Below, one piece after another: positions 40,441-51,000 of a stretch of 64,000 bases of DNA. The notes below the pieces were generated by a model, which searched no databases, was not told the origin of the DNA, and was given only the letters and a program-made list of their open reading frames with translations. Numbering within the stretch: position 1 is the stretch's first letter; each line of letters begins with the position of its first letter. This DNA is from Apostichopus japonicus (Eukaryota; Echinodermata; Holothuroidea; Aspidochirotida; Stichopodidae). The stretch is taken from the NCBI RefSeq assembly GCF_037975245.1, contig NC_092562.1, positions 24,443,554 to 24,507,553 on the forward strand, read 5' to 3'. The position numbers and the translations under genes were made by a program.

Positions 40441-42555
40441 TCACTTTTCCTTTGTTTATTCTACTAGTTGACATTTAGAATTTTTTTTTTTTTTTAGCAT
40501 TCACAACAACCATATTTGGAGAACATTGATATTTTGAGATATATATAATGAGTGGCAGGTTTGAAACAAAAATGTAATAATTTATTAAAAATTTTGGAAA
40601 AATTATAAAGATCATTACAAGTTTCGTCTTTCATGAAGAAATCTCATGAAGATAAAGAACAAAACTCAAGCAACCATTTTGCCATTAGGATCAAAGCTAG
40701 GCCAAAAATAACAGAACAAAATGGACTGTGTCATTTAGGAATTAAGCAACTGTAACTGTCACTTCTAACATGGCAACATTGGATGTAATCTGTAAATGGG
40801 GCTGTTGTTTTCATTTACCTGTCAGTAGCTATGACAACAGAGTGCAAACATATATATATATAGCAACTCAATGTTCTGAAGATGTGGCTTCTATCCAATC
40901 CGAACGGTATTTCTATTTAGAGACCAAAAAAATTCAGGTAGATTTATACATTTTGATCTGACTTTTAGGTTAAACTGCCCGAAGCACAGAAGATATGATC
41001 TGTGTAAATATATATACATGTGGGTCTCTCAATCTATATTGTTTGTTCAAATTTATAAGCTGATATTTCCCATGGTGTTTCTACGTTTTTTTGGGAAAAA
41101 TCGAACAGGAAGAAAACCATGACACTTCCATCTCAGTAATGACGTGAGTGGACAAGGACACTTACTTTCATGTATATGAAAGTATTTTGAGAAAAAGAGG
41201 AAAACAAATAAAAGATGAGTTTAGGGGCAATCACCCTAATGGTTGTTAGATAATGTATCGACAGTGACGTACGTATGAGCTGTAAATAAATATAAACTCC
41301 ACGTTTAGCTGATTAAAGTGCTACCAGTATCCATCAGGACGATTGACTCTTTTGGGATATCAAAGATATTACACCAAATTTAACTGTCAGAATATCCCCC
41401 CTGAGGATATTTCGGGGAAGTAGCACCTATTTCTAGTCATATAAGTTGAAATTTGACATTTTTCTGTTATGATATCTCCATTCTAACTATGTAGCGACAC
41501 TGTCACTCTACGATCACGTTCATTCGTGTTGAAAATAGCGCGTTTTGTTTTTGTTGTTTTACACTCTGCGTTACGGACAGCGATTCTGGCTCGGTGATCG
41601 TGCAAGTCCTTGTGCCTCTGACATTTAAGCGACCTTCGTCAAAGTAAGGCAGACTAAGTGAACCGAAAACTTGCTTGCTGCTTGGCATGTCATCACTATT
41701 GATTTTTGGGGCGACACCTTTAAAAAGCCTTCTTGTAAATTCCGGTGTTCAGCCAGGACTAATTACTGAATGCTTTCATCTAATTACTTGTCCTGATCTC
41801 AGGAGAGTGTTATCTTTCAATTCGAAATTTCTAAATAATTTCCAAATTAAGTGCTCCTTATTATAAAAAACTTTTTGAGTATATATATGTATGACATTTC
41901 ACATCTGGTGTAAGTTTTAATGTTAAATCTTCAATTTTTTTTTTTTTGATAAGTGAGGCTCTTATCTTTCTATGATCACAGAATACTCAGTAACTCAACA
42001 TTGTAGCACTTAGACAGTGTAAATCATTGGCAAGATTCCCAAAACCGTGTACGTACGTAGCAACAGCTGAAATGAGTTGTAACCTTGATGCATATAAGTC
42101 TTGTCTTGGAATTATTTAGTAGTTACACTGTACGTAATGTACCTGATATGTTGTAAATAATGTATATATGTACATACATACATGTTATGTATACATGCAA
42201 ACTGTAATTCTCATAGCATACACTAATGATTCATGATTCACATGTATGTAACCTACTTTGTGTGTCTTTGAATAATTTTGCAACAATTCAAGCAAAATGT
42301 AGTATTATTACCAATTGCTTCGGTGTATAAAGATTGCTATCAGGGGGCATCATGGGCAGGTGTATAAGGCCGAAGGTTAATATCATGACATGTTTTTAGA
42401 CATTTATTTTATTATATATACAACTAGAGGATTCTACAAATAAAATGAGGGAGGGGGTGGGGGTGGGTGGGTTGCATGCTTTGCCCAGAAATAGTCATGG
42501 CAGCATGAGGGCAAGTGTAAGAGATTAACTTAATACACACATATGAGATTCAGAG

Positions 42556-42680
42556 GCATCTTTCCTCCTCTCATCCTCATCCTCATGTCTTTCCTACCCC
42601 TCCCCACCCTCTACTTTCCTTCCCTCCTGTCATCCCCTCCTCCACCCCCCCTTCCCTCCTCCTTTCCTTGGAACATTTCT
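42556..42680 (+). repeat. Pyrimidine-rich CT/CCT tract
   Basis: About 125 bp of almost pure C and T with CCTCATCCTCATCCTCAT near the left and CCTCC blocks to the right. Confidence 0.85.
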
Positions 42681-42803
42681 CCTCTCATCTTCCGGCACCT
42701 TTTCTCTAGCATCTTGCTCATTTGGGTTTGGAGTCTCATCCTACTGTAACTTCCAGTTTATATACAGATACAGTACAATACAATAGCTATGTCTATGTTG
42801 CAT

Positions 42804-42831
42804 GTACACACACACACACACACGCACACAC
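42804..42831. repeat. (CA)n microsatellite
   Basis: About 28 bp of CA repeats with one CG step, touching the left arm of the foldback. Confidence 0.9.
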
Positions 42832-42834
42832 GTT

Positions 42835-43009
42835 TGTATTACATTCAGACCGAGGACCCCATTGTATTTTCCATTGTTCAGATCCACGTACCCTAACCTT
42901 AACAATACCCCAAACAATAGAATTCTTCTGAGGACATGGTGATTCTTTAGAAATCACAACCGAGGACCTGAAATTCTTTTGTTCAAGTCCTCGGTCAGAA
43001 TGCAAAACA
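42835..43009. mobile_element. Foldback element with repeated ACCGAGGAC motif
   Basis: The left arm (42835-42855, ending ACATTCAGACCGAGG) is the inverted copy of the right arm (42989-43009, CCTCGGTCAGAATGC then AAAACA), with few mismatches. ACCGAGGAC also occurs at 42959-42967 and faces its inverse GTCCTCGGT at 42987-42995, and GTGATTTC/GAAATCAC-type bases near 42940 form another small hairpin. CA repeats sit outside both arms. No coding content. Confidence 0.6.
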
Positions 43010-44689
43010 AACGCACACACACATTTATGTTTCTTTGAGCATTCTCCTAATTATGTCCTGTGACAATATAATATAAAATTATATGTATGCAACACATGTA
43101 ATGAGTTTTAATTGTAAATATTGTGAAAACAATATCAAGGCTGCAAGTGCAAGGTGTGACATCGTGCTTTCATCAAAATTCAGGATTCTGCAGTATATTG
43201 CAAAAACACAGATAAAGATCATTCATTTTTGCCCAAATTTACAGCTACCAGTTCCAATTAGCCTTGATCTGTTCTAGATACATTGTTCTTTTATATGAAT
43301 TACGAAATGACCACTTTTCTTCAAGTTATATAGACAGCAATAATTAATACTGAATGGTTCGTTGCTCTGTGAGTCCTATCATCCATCCATCCATAAAATA
43401 TAAGTTTTGAGCCCTAAAAAATAAGCCATGTTTGTGTAGGTACAGTATATCAAGGAAGGTAGGTTCATAGGTACAGGGGGTTTCAGTATAGGCAACCATC
43501 TAAAATGTAGCTTAAATGTTTCTTCAGGCAAGAATGATTGATGACAAAGCATGATGGATGAAAACCGCTGGTGTTGCTAGGCAGCAGCAGCTGTGAAGAA
43601 TGTGTTGTGGTGCTTGAATTGTCTTCTACTCCAATTACAATGATATTGGGAAACTGATATTTCTATACAAATTTGTATTTATTGAGAGTTTATTTGTCTT
43701 TTAGGTTCATACTTCAAATGCAGCTAATTGGTATCATGCAAACGTTTGGTAAACCAAAACAATTGTGCTTTATAGTTTTACGACCATTGTTGACACTGGC
43801 TGCTTAATAAGTGTGTGGAAATCCAAGATTTCTCAGCCCTCAGTCAATCTTCAGAATGAAAGGAGCTAGTCTGAATTTGAATGTTTGGTTCTGTGTAAGT
43901 TTTCTTGTAAACTTATTTTTATGAGTACTACTGTAGTTTAAAGCAGCTCTCTGAGCAGATAAATATTTCAATGCTACTCGATAGTACTAAAATCAAATAT
44001 CTAGAGTATCTCATATTTAATTTTTTTTTAGTCAAATTTCATTTCAAGTACTGGATGTAAAGGCATGCAGATAAAAGTTTGAAATTTTGCTTACAGTACA
44101 ATTTAGTCCATACTAACGTGAATAGTGTCTGGTGAACGAAATGTTGAGGAGTGAATCAAATTCATTCGTTACCCACTAAATGACATTCATTTAGTGTAAA
44201 AACTTAGCTGGATGTCTTAGTTGGTTAATTAAATCTCTTATTTAAAGAAATACCGATATGTTTGGGGGAAAAATTTCCAAACAGACTTAAGCAAGAAATG
44301 GCTTTAAGTGCAGAATTTGCATTAATTAAAAAGAAGCTAGCCCAGAGCCATTTCAATTTTTCTCCAGATATGCATGAATAATATATTCAAGTTTTCCTCG
44401 GTGTTCATTTCATGCTGAGACTGTAGTCTTCTTCATTTTTATGCTAAAGCTTTCATTTTGCAAATTTTGAGATTGAGTAACAAATTTCACATCAAGACTA
44501 TCTTATCAAGTGCATGGTTTCAGATAATTAGAACAGTTTTCTATCTTACTTCAATCTGTTAAATTTATGTCGCTTACACGTAGGCGAAAAAGAAAAGTTT
44601 GTCATGCTGTTGTCATAATGGCAGAGCTTAGAAATTCTCCTCTCCGTACAGACTGCCTGAATTAATTTCTTCTTTTTATTCTCTTACAG

Positions 44690-44740
44690 TCTACTCCGAT
44701 TGTGTTTGACGATAGGGCAAACATTACGGTTTACACATAA
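44690..44740 (+). CDS. Candidate terminal exon after a strong acceptor (tentative)
   Basis: A very good acceptor (TTTCTTCTTTTTATTCTCTTACAG region) ends at 44689. The first frame reads STPIVFDDRANITVYT and stops at 44740. The exon at 36236-36582 leaves two bases, which would instead select another frame that runs to a stop at 44750. No direct join is proven. It may be a cryptic acceptor just before the LINE fragment. Confidence 0.2.
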   Translation, partial: STPIVFDDRANITVYT

Positions 44741-44849
44741 AGATGCTTGACATTCACAAAATGCCATCCCAAATCATCTCTCAATGGATATATGGTAGCT
44801 GATCCTATTAGCTCTAACAGTCATATCTCCCTATGAAAATTCCAACTGT

Positions 44850-45175
44850 TTTGTGATGTTTAAAGGGGTATGCAAAAGAGTCGAGCTTAAAGTGCCCCTG
44901 ATCGAAGCAACTAGACTTCAAAACTTAAATGTAGGATTAATATTCCGCATAAATTTTTTTTCTAATAGGGTTGTGAATGAGTGGAACCGTTTGCCTGAGA
45001 AAGTTGTACTTGCAAGTAGTGTGAATGGGTTTAAGAATGCTATTGACAAGCCCTTTAAGCATTGTTATCAGGTCTGAGTGTTTGTTTCAGTTTTTTTTCT
45101 CTCTCCTATAGGGTCCTTGATGGGGACTTGAGTGTCCCTCCTGATCCTTTTTTCTACTAAACTGAACTAACCTAA
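44850..45175 (+). pseudogene. 3' end of a non-LTR retrotransposon (LINE) with C-terminal polymerase ORF
   Basis: The 74-codon frame 44853-45077 ends with FFSNRVVNEWNRLPEKVV then a VNGFKNAIDK segment, the hallmark C-terminus of LINE reverse-transcriptase proteins (the FxxRxVxxWNxLP...FKxxLD pattern of the CR1/Jockey-like groups). The upstream polymerase domain is absent, as expected for a 5'-truncated insertion. The 3' tail shows GGGACTTGAGTGTCCC, a short hairpin, and then an imperfect CTAAA-type repeat at about 45160-45180. Exact clade is not decided. Confidence 0.85.
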
Positions 45176-45349
45176 ACTAAAACATTTCAGCAGGCTAGAG
45201 CCTAAATTCAGATTGACTTGTAGGGATACCTTTAAGAAGTCTGTTTGGTATTTGGTAGATCATGAAGGGTCGATTGAGTAAATTGAACTCTTAATTCCCA
45301 AGACTAAGATTTCACGCTCTATAGAGAGTGTCCAGGAATGATCACTCTT

Positions 45350-45535
45350 AGGGGATGTGAAATTAGTCACTCGTATCAAAAGAGTGAATACTTGAGTATT
45401 ATGTGTGAATGAAGTGAATTGTGTGTGAATGAGTGAGAGTGAATACTTGTGTATATGTATAAAAGAGTGAATACTTGTCAAGTAAGCTGGTACACTTTGA
45501 GTCAAGTTTTTCACTTACTATATGAGCTAAAGTTT
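45350..45535. repeat. Irregular GAGTGAATACTTG repeats
   Basis: GAGTGAATACTTG occurs at about 45383, 45437 and 45467, mixed with GTGTGAATGAGTGA strings; a small irregular tandem repeat. Confidence 0.7.
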
Positions 45536-45552
45536 GCTTGAATTCACTGCAA

Positions 45553-45890
45553 GGAGAAGAGTGAAATTATTCCTATAATAGAGTGATATCGTACATTTGC
45601 AATTGGAATGATTTCTTACACTACTCTTTGGAAGTAAGACTGTAGCTGTTTTCCCTAAAGTGTTACTTAAAATTAGATAGTTCCAATATTTAGCTCTACT
45701 TTCTCTTCTACTAGAATTCTCTAGAATTCAGGATACGAGGAGAAGAGTGAAATTATTCCTCTAAAAGAGTGATGTTGTATAGACACTCTGAAAGAGTGAT
45801 TTTCAATTTACGACTCTTTGAAATATATATAGACTGTAGCTGCATGCCCTTGTGTTATTATTGAAAAATAAGTTTCCAAAATATTAAGCC
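45553..45890. repeat. Diverged ~186-bp tandem duplication
   Basis: GGAGAAGAGTGAAATTATTC starts at 45553 and again at 45739. The order of later landmarks (AGAGTGAT, ACTCTTTG, GACTGTAGCTG, then a TTCCAAWATTWAG-like string) is kept in both halves, with about 70-80 percent similarity by eye. Confidence 0.7.
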
Positions 45891-46086
45891 GATTAAAGAT
45901 TTGACAAAGCATATCTGGATAGTTTCACTGAATAGTTGATGAAAAAAACGTGAAAAAAAATTTAAAAAATTGGAAAATGTTTTCCTCCATTATTCCATTG
46001 CACCTTGACTGTGTATTAGTAACGTGAGTCTTATGAAGATCATCAGCCCCAAATGTTAGCAATCTAAATATTCCTAGTTAAGGTTT

Positions 46087-46130
46087 ACAAAGTTTTACAA
46101 AGTTTTACAAAGGTTTACAAAGTTTTACAG
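46087..46130. repeat. 11-12-bp tandem repeat (TTTACAAAG-type)
   Basis: TTTACAAAG or TTTTACAAAG is repeated about four times in a row. Confidence 0.85.
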
Positions 46131-46479
46131 CTCTGCTCCTGTCAATTATTCCCAAGCACCCAGGATTATTAAAATAGACAATTTAAGTGTCTCAGTATGG
46201 ATATATTCTATTGTACTTTGTGATTGGCAGTAAACTGTTTGTTGACATTGGAGCACGAATGTCCATCAATTATCTATCAGACTTGCTAACATACTCGGGG
46301 GAATAATACTGATCAACCGTTAATAACATAGAACAGAGAAAAAAAAAGGTTATGTACATATTGCTAGTCCATCAAAATTTACATCACATCATGAAAACAA
46401 TGTAAGCAGGTATCAACTGTTTGTATGAATTTAGTTTATCAGAACATCCTTTTTTATTAGGGAAGTTATTAGAGAATTG

Positions 46480-46545
46480 GAAAAAAAAAAAATTTGATAA
46501 AAAAAAAAGAGTAAATCAATAAATAAAATTAAAAAAAAAAAATAC
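46480..46545. repeat. A-rich low-complexity tract
   Basis: Several poly-A runs of about 10-12 separated by short AT strings. Confidence 0.9.
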
Positions 46546-47120
46546 AAAATTGTTGGAAATTATGCAATTTCCACTAAGTAGGTCTGGACTGAGCGGATAA
46601 TGTGTATTCATCAAGTTTGCTTTAGAGCTAGATGAGCATAGGACATGCTTCAAAACGGAATATGTTGCAACACCTTAATAGAGCGAGCTGGAAGCACTTT
46701 TACCAGCGATCAATTTTTTTTCCTGTTTTCATAGGACTATGATACGTCACTGCTAAAATTTGCCCTTTCATGCAAAAGTTATTCTTGACACTCCAAAAAA
46801 AAAGAGTATTTAATTTTGACAGTATATTTTCTAAATGATTCCTTTACAAGACTTATTGACAGGAATGTAATATAAATACAAATTTTCCAGATTTCTCTTG
46901 GTCACATATATTCCTTTAATTCTTGATGAAGAAGGACCCATGAGAAGCCAAACCGCATGGCAGACAATGAAATACATGTCATTTAGACTGTACACCTGCG
47001 AACCCTTAACGACCTCTGCATCTTGAGTATGTATTTTACTCTGTTTGAAATGCATACCGTATAGAACTTGCATGAATGTTAACTATGAGTTATGCATACA
47101 CCTTCCTTCCTGTTCATTAG

Positions 47121-47207
47121 TCCCAAGAGAAGGCGATCCGATCGCTGCGTCAGAGACGGACGTCATACGCACGCCGCCGACTGAGCGGCGTCCAATGGGG
47201 TTTGAAA
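47121..47207 (+). CDS. Candidate CpG-rich coding exon (tentative)
   Basis: CCTTCCTTCCTGTTCATTAG is a good acceptor ending at 47120. The following ~80 bp are strikingly CpG-rich for this AT-rich region and open in one frame (PREGDPIAASETDVIRTPP and on), with a possible AA|GTAGGG donor after 47207. Read on without splicing, the frame stops at 47272 (the last residues are LSRFRLGVFH). The entering phase (two leading bases) does not match the phase-2 end of the 36236-36582 exon, so an unseen exon would have to lie between, or this belongs to something else. The family is not recognised. Confidence 0.3.
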
Positions 47208-47959
47208 GTAGGGGGTTTCAAGATGTTACGCTGGAAGAACTATCAAGATTTCGGCTCGGGGTTTTCCACTGACAGTTATAACGTTACGCAGAGTCATTAA
47301 TCGGGGCATTCCAGAGAACACCTGGTTGGATTGCTGACCTTTATTGGGTTTCACCGGTTTTTTTAATCTACAGTTTGATGTGGGATATATGCACGTGGAT
47401 GTCTAGGTAGCTCAATATACCTTCGGGGTAAATTCATACACCGAATCCTCAATAGTTTTTTTTTTTTTTTTTAAATTTGCATTTTCCAAATACTCCTAGC
47501 ATTTTGAAGACTGACTCTTGCAAGCTTGGCATGGAAAACTGGAGCATCGGGCTGTGAAACACGACAGTTTAATGGCGAGGTGTCAAGTTGATGCCTGGGC
47601 TTGGATATGTTTCTACCTTGACCAATTATACATTTGGCATGCTTCTCTGAGTTTGTCTTGTGAAAATTATGTTAGGATGGATGAGAGATGGATGTAGATA
47701 AGTAATATATGGGATATATACCTATCATGAATATTTTTTAAAATTTTTTAAATTTTACTCATAGGGAAATATCTTGGCCTCCAATTTGCAGTTTCACTGT
47801 GATTAAGAGGCGGCAGGGAGAATGTCAAAGCTGAGAATAGATGTTCTGTATTACAACATGGATGCATGAGTCCAAAGCTAATTATATACTAATATGTCAC
47901 CAGTACTTGCATTTACTAGTGTTTGCTCCTAAACTACTTTTCAGAACTAGCTAGGATAA

Positions 47960-48004
47960 AGGAGGAGGGGTAGGGGAGGGGGGAGGGGGAGGAAGAGGAG
48001 GAAA
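47960..48004 (+). repeat. G-rich (GGGGA)n tract
   Basis: Many G runs of three or more separated by A or T; a likely G-quadruplex former on the + strand. Confidence 0.85.
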
Positions 48005-48299
48005 TGAGAGGGTAATTGTAGACATATTTAGCTTTATTTGAACAACAGCTCAAGGGAAGAATTTTAAAGAAAACATCTCTGTAGCTTTTTTTACCCAATC
48101 AGGCCTACTGTATCACAATGAACTGAACAATAACCAATAACAATTTCAGTCTTTTAAAAGCTTCCTTTCCTTATAAGTATAAGTTGGTATGTACAACAAC
48201 AACATGCCTTGCATGCTATTGCAAACTCCTTTATACCAGTGGCCAACTTCCAGATCTCCTCCCATTAGGGATTAGTATTATAGCATTTACGCAGAACTT

Positions 48300-48785
48300 A
48301 ACTGCTATGATTGACATATCCCCTTACCAGGTAACTTTTAAACCAAACAGAGCATATTTACATCCTCTTAAAGGGCACATACCTGAATATGATTGGCTTA
48401 TCCTCTTACCAGGTAACTTTTAAACCAAACAGAGCATTTTTCCATCCTCTTAAAGGGCAAATACCTGCTATGATTGGCTTATCCTCCTCTTACCAGGTAA
48501 CTTTTAAACCAAACAGAGCATATTTACATCCCCTTAAAGGGCACATACCTGCTATGATTGGCTTATCCTCATACCAGGTAACTTTTAAACCAAACAGAGC
48601 ATATTTACATATTCTTAAATGGCAGATACCTGCTATGATTGGCTTATCCTCTTACCCAGGTAACTTTTATGCCAAACAGAGCATATTTACATCCTCTTAA
48701 AGGGCACATACCTGCTATGATTGGCTTATGCTCTTACTGCAGGTAACTTTTAAACCAATCAGAGAGCATTTACATCCTCTCAAAG
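48300..48785 (+). repeat. Six-copy minisatellite of 81-84 bp
   Basis: GTAACTTTTA(A/T) starts at 48331, 48413, 48497, 48578, 48660 and 48743 (steps of 82, 84, 81, 82 and 83 bp). Each unit reads CTGCTATGATTGGCTTATCC, a pyrimidine-rich ending in AG, GTAACTTTT, AAACCAAACAGAGCATATTT and CATCCTCTTAAAGGGCA. The pyrimidine-tract-AG-GTAACT junction in every unit looks like an acceptor fused to a donor. The open frame through the array is a by-product of near-multiple-of-three periods. Confidence 0.92.
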
Positions 48786-48959
48786 GGGCCACACTGGCAG
48801 ACAGTATGATCCAGACAGGATTAAACATCACAAACTAATTGATCGTCATACTTACCTATGTACAGTTATGTTGGCAGTCATTGTGTCAACAATTGATTAT
48901 TAAGATAAGTATTGATATCAGACTATGTAATTAGGAACGTGTCAGATTTAAGGCAAGGT

Positions 48960-49015
48960 ATAGATTAGGAGAGGGCAGGGCAGGGGAAGGGAAGGGAGGA
49001 GGGGAGGTAAGGGGC
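48960..49015 (+). repeat. G-rich GGGA/GGCA tract
   Basis: Repeated GGGCAGGGCA and GGGAAGGGAA strings; a possible quadruplex former. Confidence 0.8.
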
Positions 49016-50925
49016 CGTGTTCTTATGTAACATGTTTCATGTTCAATGATACCTCGAACCAGCTATGGGTGAGCTGTGAATCACTGAGGGCTTCTTATTT
49101 CTTGAACTCGTCTTCACCATGCTATAATTATTGACATAAAATATGAATTAACTAATGTTTAATTTCGGCCTTACAATTAAGCCAGGAGTCTATTTGTCCT
49201 GACGTGGGTTTTGAGGGAGAGGTGAATGGGGATGAGGTGTGGGAGTTTAAGCCAGGGTAAAGGGTGGGAATGAGTAGCAACCTTGGTAGAGATGTGAAGA
49301 ACCATAATTTAGCATAAAAAGTCTGCTTCATAGGAAATGCCTGCCGGAAATTTAAATTTCAATGGCCACAATTTTCCTCAAATTCGCACAAGATCACTAG
49401 CGTTTAAAATTTATAATTAACTTAGCATGACTTTCTGGATTGGATGAATAATTTGAGTGGTATAAAAATGACATCCACAGTCCATGCAGATTTTTAGGGG
49501 GGTGTTAAGTTGTGACTGATGTGACCTAGTTTTAGGGGATTAGACTATGAGACTCTACAGCCTGTGACCATTCTAAGCCAAATGTTGACCCTTGGAGTAG
49601 TTTGGTACCACCCTCCAGACAGTCCAGAGACTATGAATTTCATGTGTTTGACACCTCCTCTTTAACCTCCCATGCCCTCCTGCCAGCTGATGGCTGGATG
49701 CTTGGGCAGATAAGAGAAGACATGCTCAGGAAATATCTCTACCATCAATGCAGGGCAGAGAGGTGTCAGGTTTCAATCACCTTGTACTGAATGGAGGCCA
49801 GATCCACTGAACTGGCCTCATATAGGAATCCCATTGGTATTTCCTCCTGGGCTTCAAGCACATGTCATGGTTAGTAGTTAGTTGTAGCCTAGCAATACAG
49901 GATAATACTTAGAGACACTGTCATATAACAGCCAGATATATACTACTACTAAGTACTACTACTACTACTACCAGCCTATGTACCACAATAACACATGCTA
50001 TCAACAAGCCAGGTACACTTCAGAACAACCGGAACCTCCAATTGGATGGAATCAAATATGTGTTGACATTTGGAGACTTTTATGGAGCCGAGTGTTTAAC
50101 TACCCGTTTTTTTTATATTGGAGTGCTTGTCACAAAAATGTCAAACCTTGAGCAGTTTTAACATACATAGGAAATCGAAGAACCACACACAGTTATAAAT
50201 GGTTCAATGTCGGCTCGGTATTTTTTGCTAGGAAGCTGTGGTGATCTAAAATCCTACTAAATTACTGGACTTAAATTTCCATGTCAAAGAGATTTCTTTT
50301 AATTACCTTGTGTCTTTGGAAGTGTTTCTCTTGGATAATACAGGTTTGATAATGTGCTATTGTTGTCTGTTATTAATATGAAAATGTGCTATTGTCTGTT
50401 ATTATAATAGTGACTATTGTACTGTTATTGCTACACTGGAGCTCTGTAACAGGATATGACAACTGAGTTGTCAGTCGCTCGTTTTACAGCCTTGTCGTTT
50501 GACACGGTGTCAACATCGGTCTCCCGTTTTGGAATTTTTGATTACTCCAGGTTTCTTGGAAATTTCACTTGGTTGTTGATTTGTAGAGATATTTGAAATA
50601 AGGCTCTATACAGTAGGTAAATTTTACTTTTGACTTTTTTTGATCGTTGGAAATGAACTGCAAGGTTCTGGTTATTGTCCTCTATCGGTTTATATAAGTT
50701 TATGTAAGACTATTTCAGTGGCTGGTTATTTTTTTCTTTATCTCCAGAGGAACAGAATTTTGTTAAGGTAGCCTTAGTATTCTATGTCCATATTTTGTAA
50801 TCTAAAGAAACAAGCGATTTGAACTCTATAGATATGCTTTTCAATTGGTCTCAGCTACTCTTGCCATATTTAAGGAATGTTTATTGTGATACATATTTCA
50901 ACCATATCATTTTCACTTAATCATC
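49016..50925. other. No gene seen
   Basis: Intron-like sequence with a (TAC)n stretch at about 49945-49972. The 62-codon frame at 49602-49790 has no recognisable domain. A 61-bp segment at 50490-50550 lies between an acceptor-like and a weak donor-like site and was not accepted. Confidence 0.45.
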
Positions 50926-50929
50926 ACAT

Positions 50930-51000
50930 GCACCCCCACCCATCCCCACCCCATCCCCACCCCCACCCCACCCCATCCCCACCCCCCACCCCACCCCCGT
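50930..51000 (+). repeat. C-rich (CCCCACCCAT)n minisatellite
   Basis: About 70 bp of C runs separated by A or AT. The minus strand is G-quadruplex-prone and the plus strand i-motif-prone. Confidence 0.9.

Larger units (their letters stand above)
36583..44689 (+). other. Probable long intron downstream of the exon
   Basis: It begins with the GTAAGT donor and contains no second exon I can defend. Present are a hAT element (37577-37918), a possible SINE remnant (about 40380), a CpG-richer patch at about 41490-41750 with a 61-codon minus-strand frame, a pyrimidine-rich tract (42556-42680) and a foldback (42835-43009). Intron status is inferred from the donor only. Confidence 0.4.

Noticed and set aside
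41490-41750. CpG-richer patch with a 61-codon minus-strand frame
   Set aside because: No splice borders or recognisable family; kept only as a note.
44183-44205. CACTAAATGA...TCATTTAGTG hairpin
   Set aside because: A 10-bp perfect inverted repeat is expected by chance in AT-rich DNA of this size and no other element feature surrounds it.
50490-50550. 61-bp segment with an open frame (LSFDTVSTSVSRFGIFDY) between acceptor-like and donor-like sites, phase-compatible with 47121-47207
   Set aside because: The donor GTTTCT is poor and the segment is too short to separate from chance.
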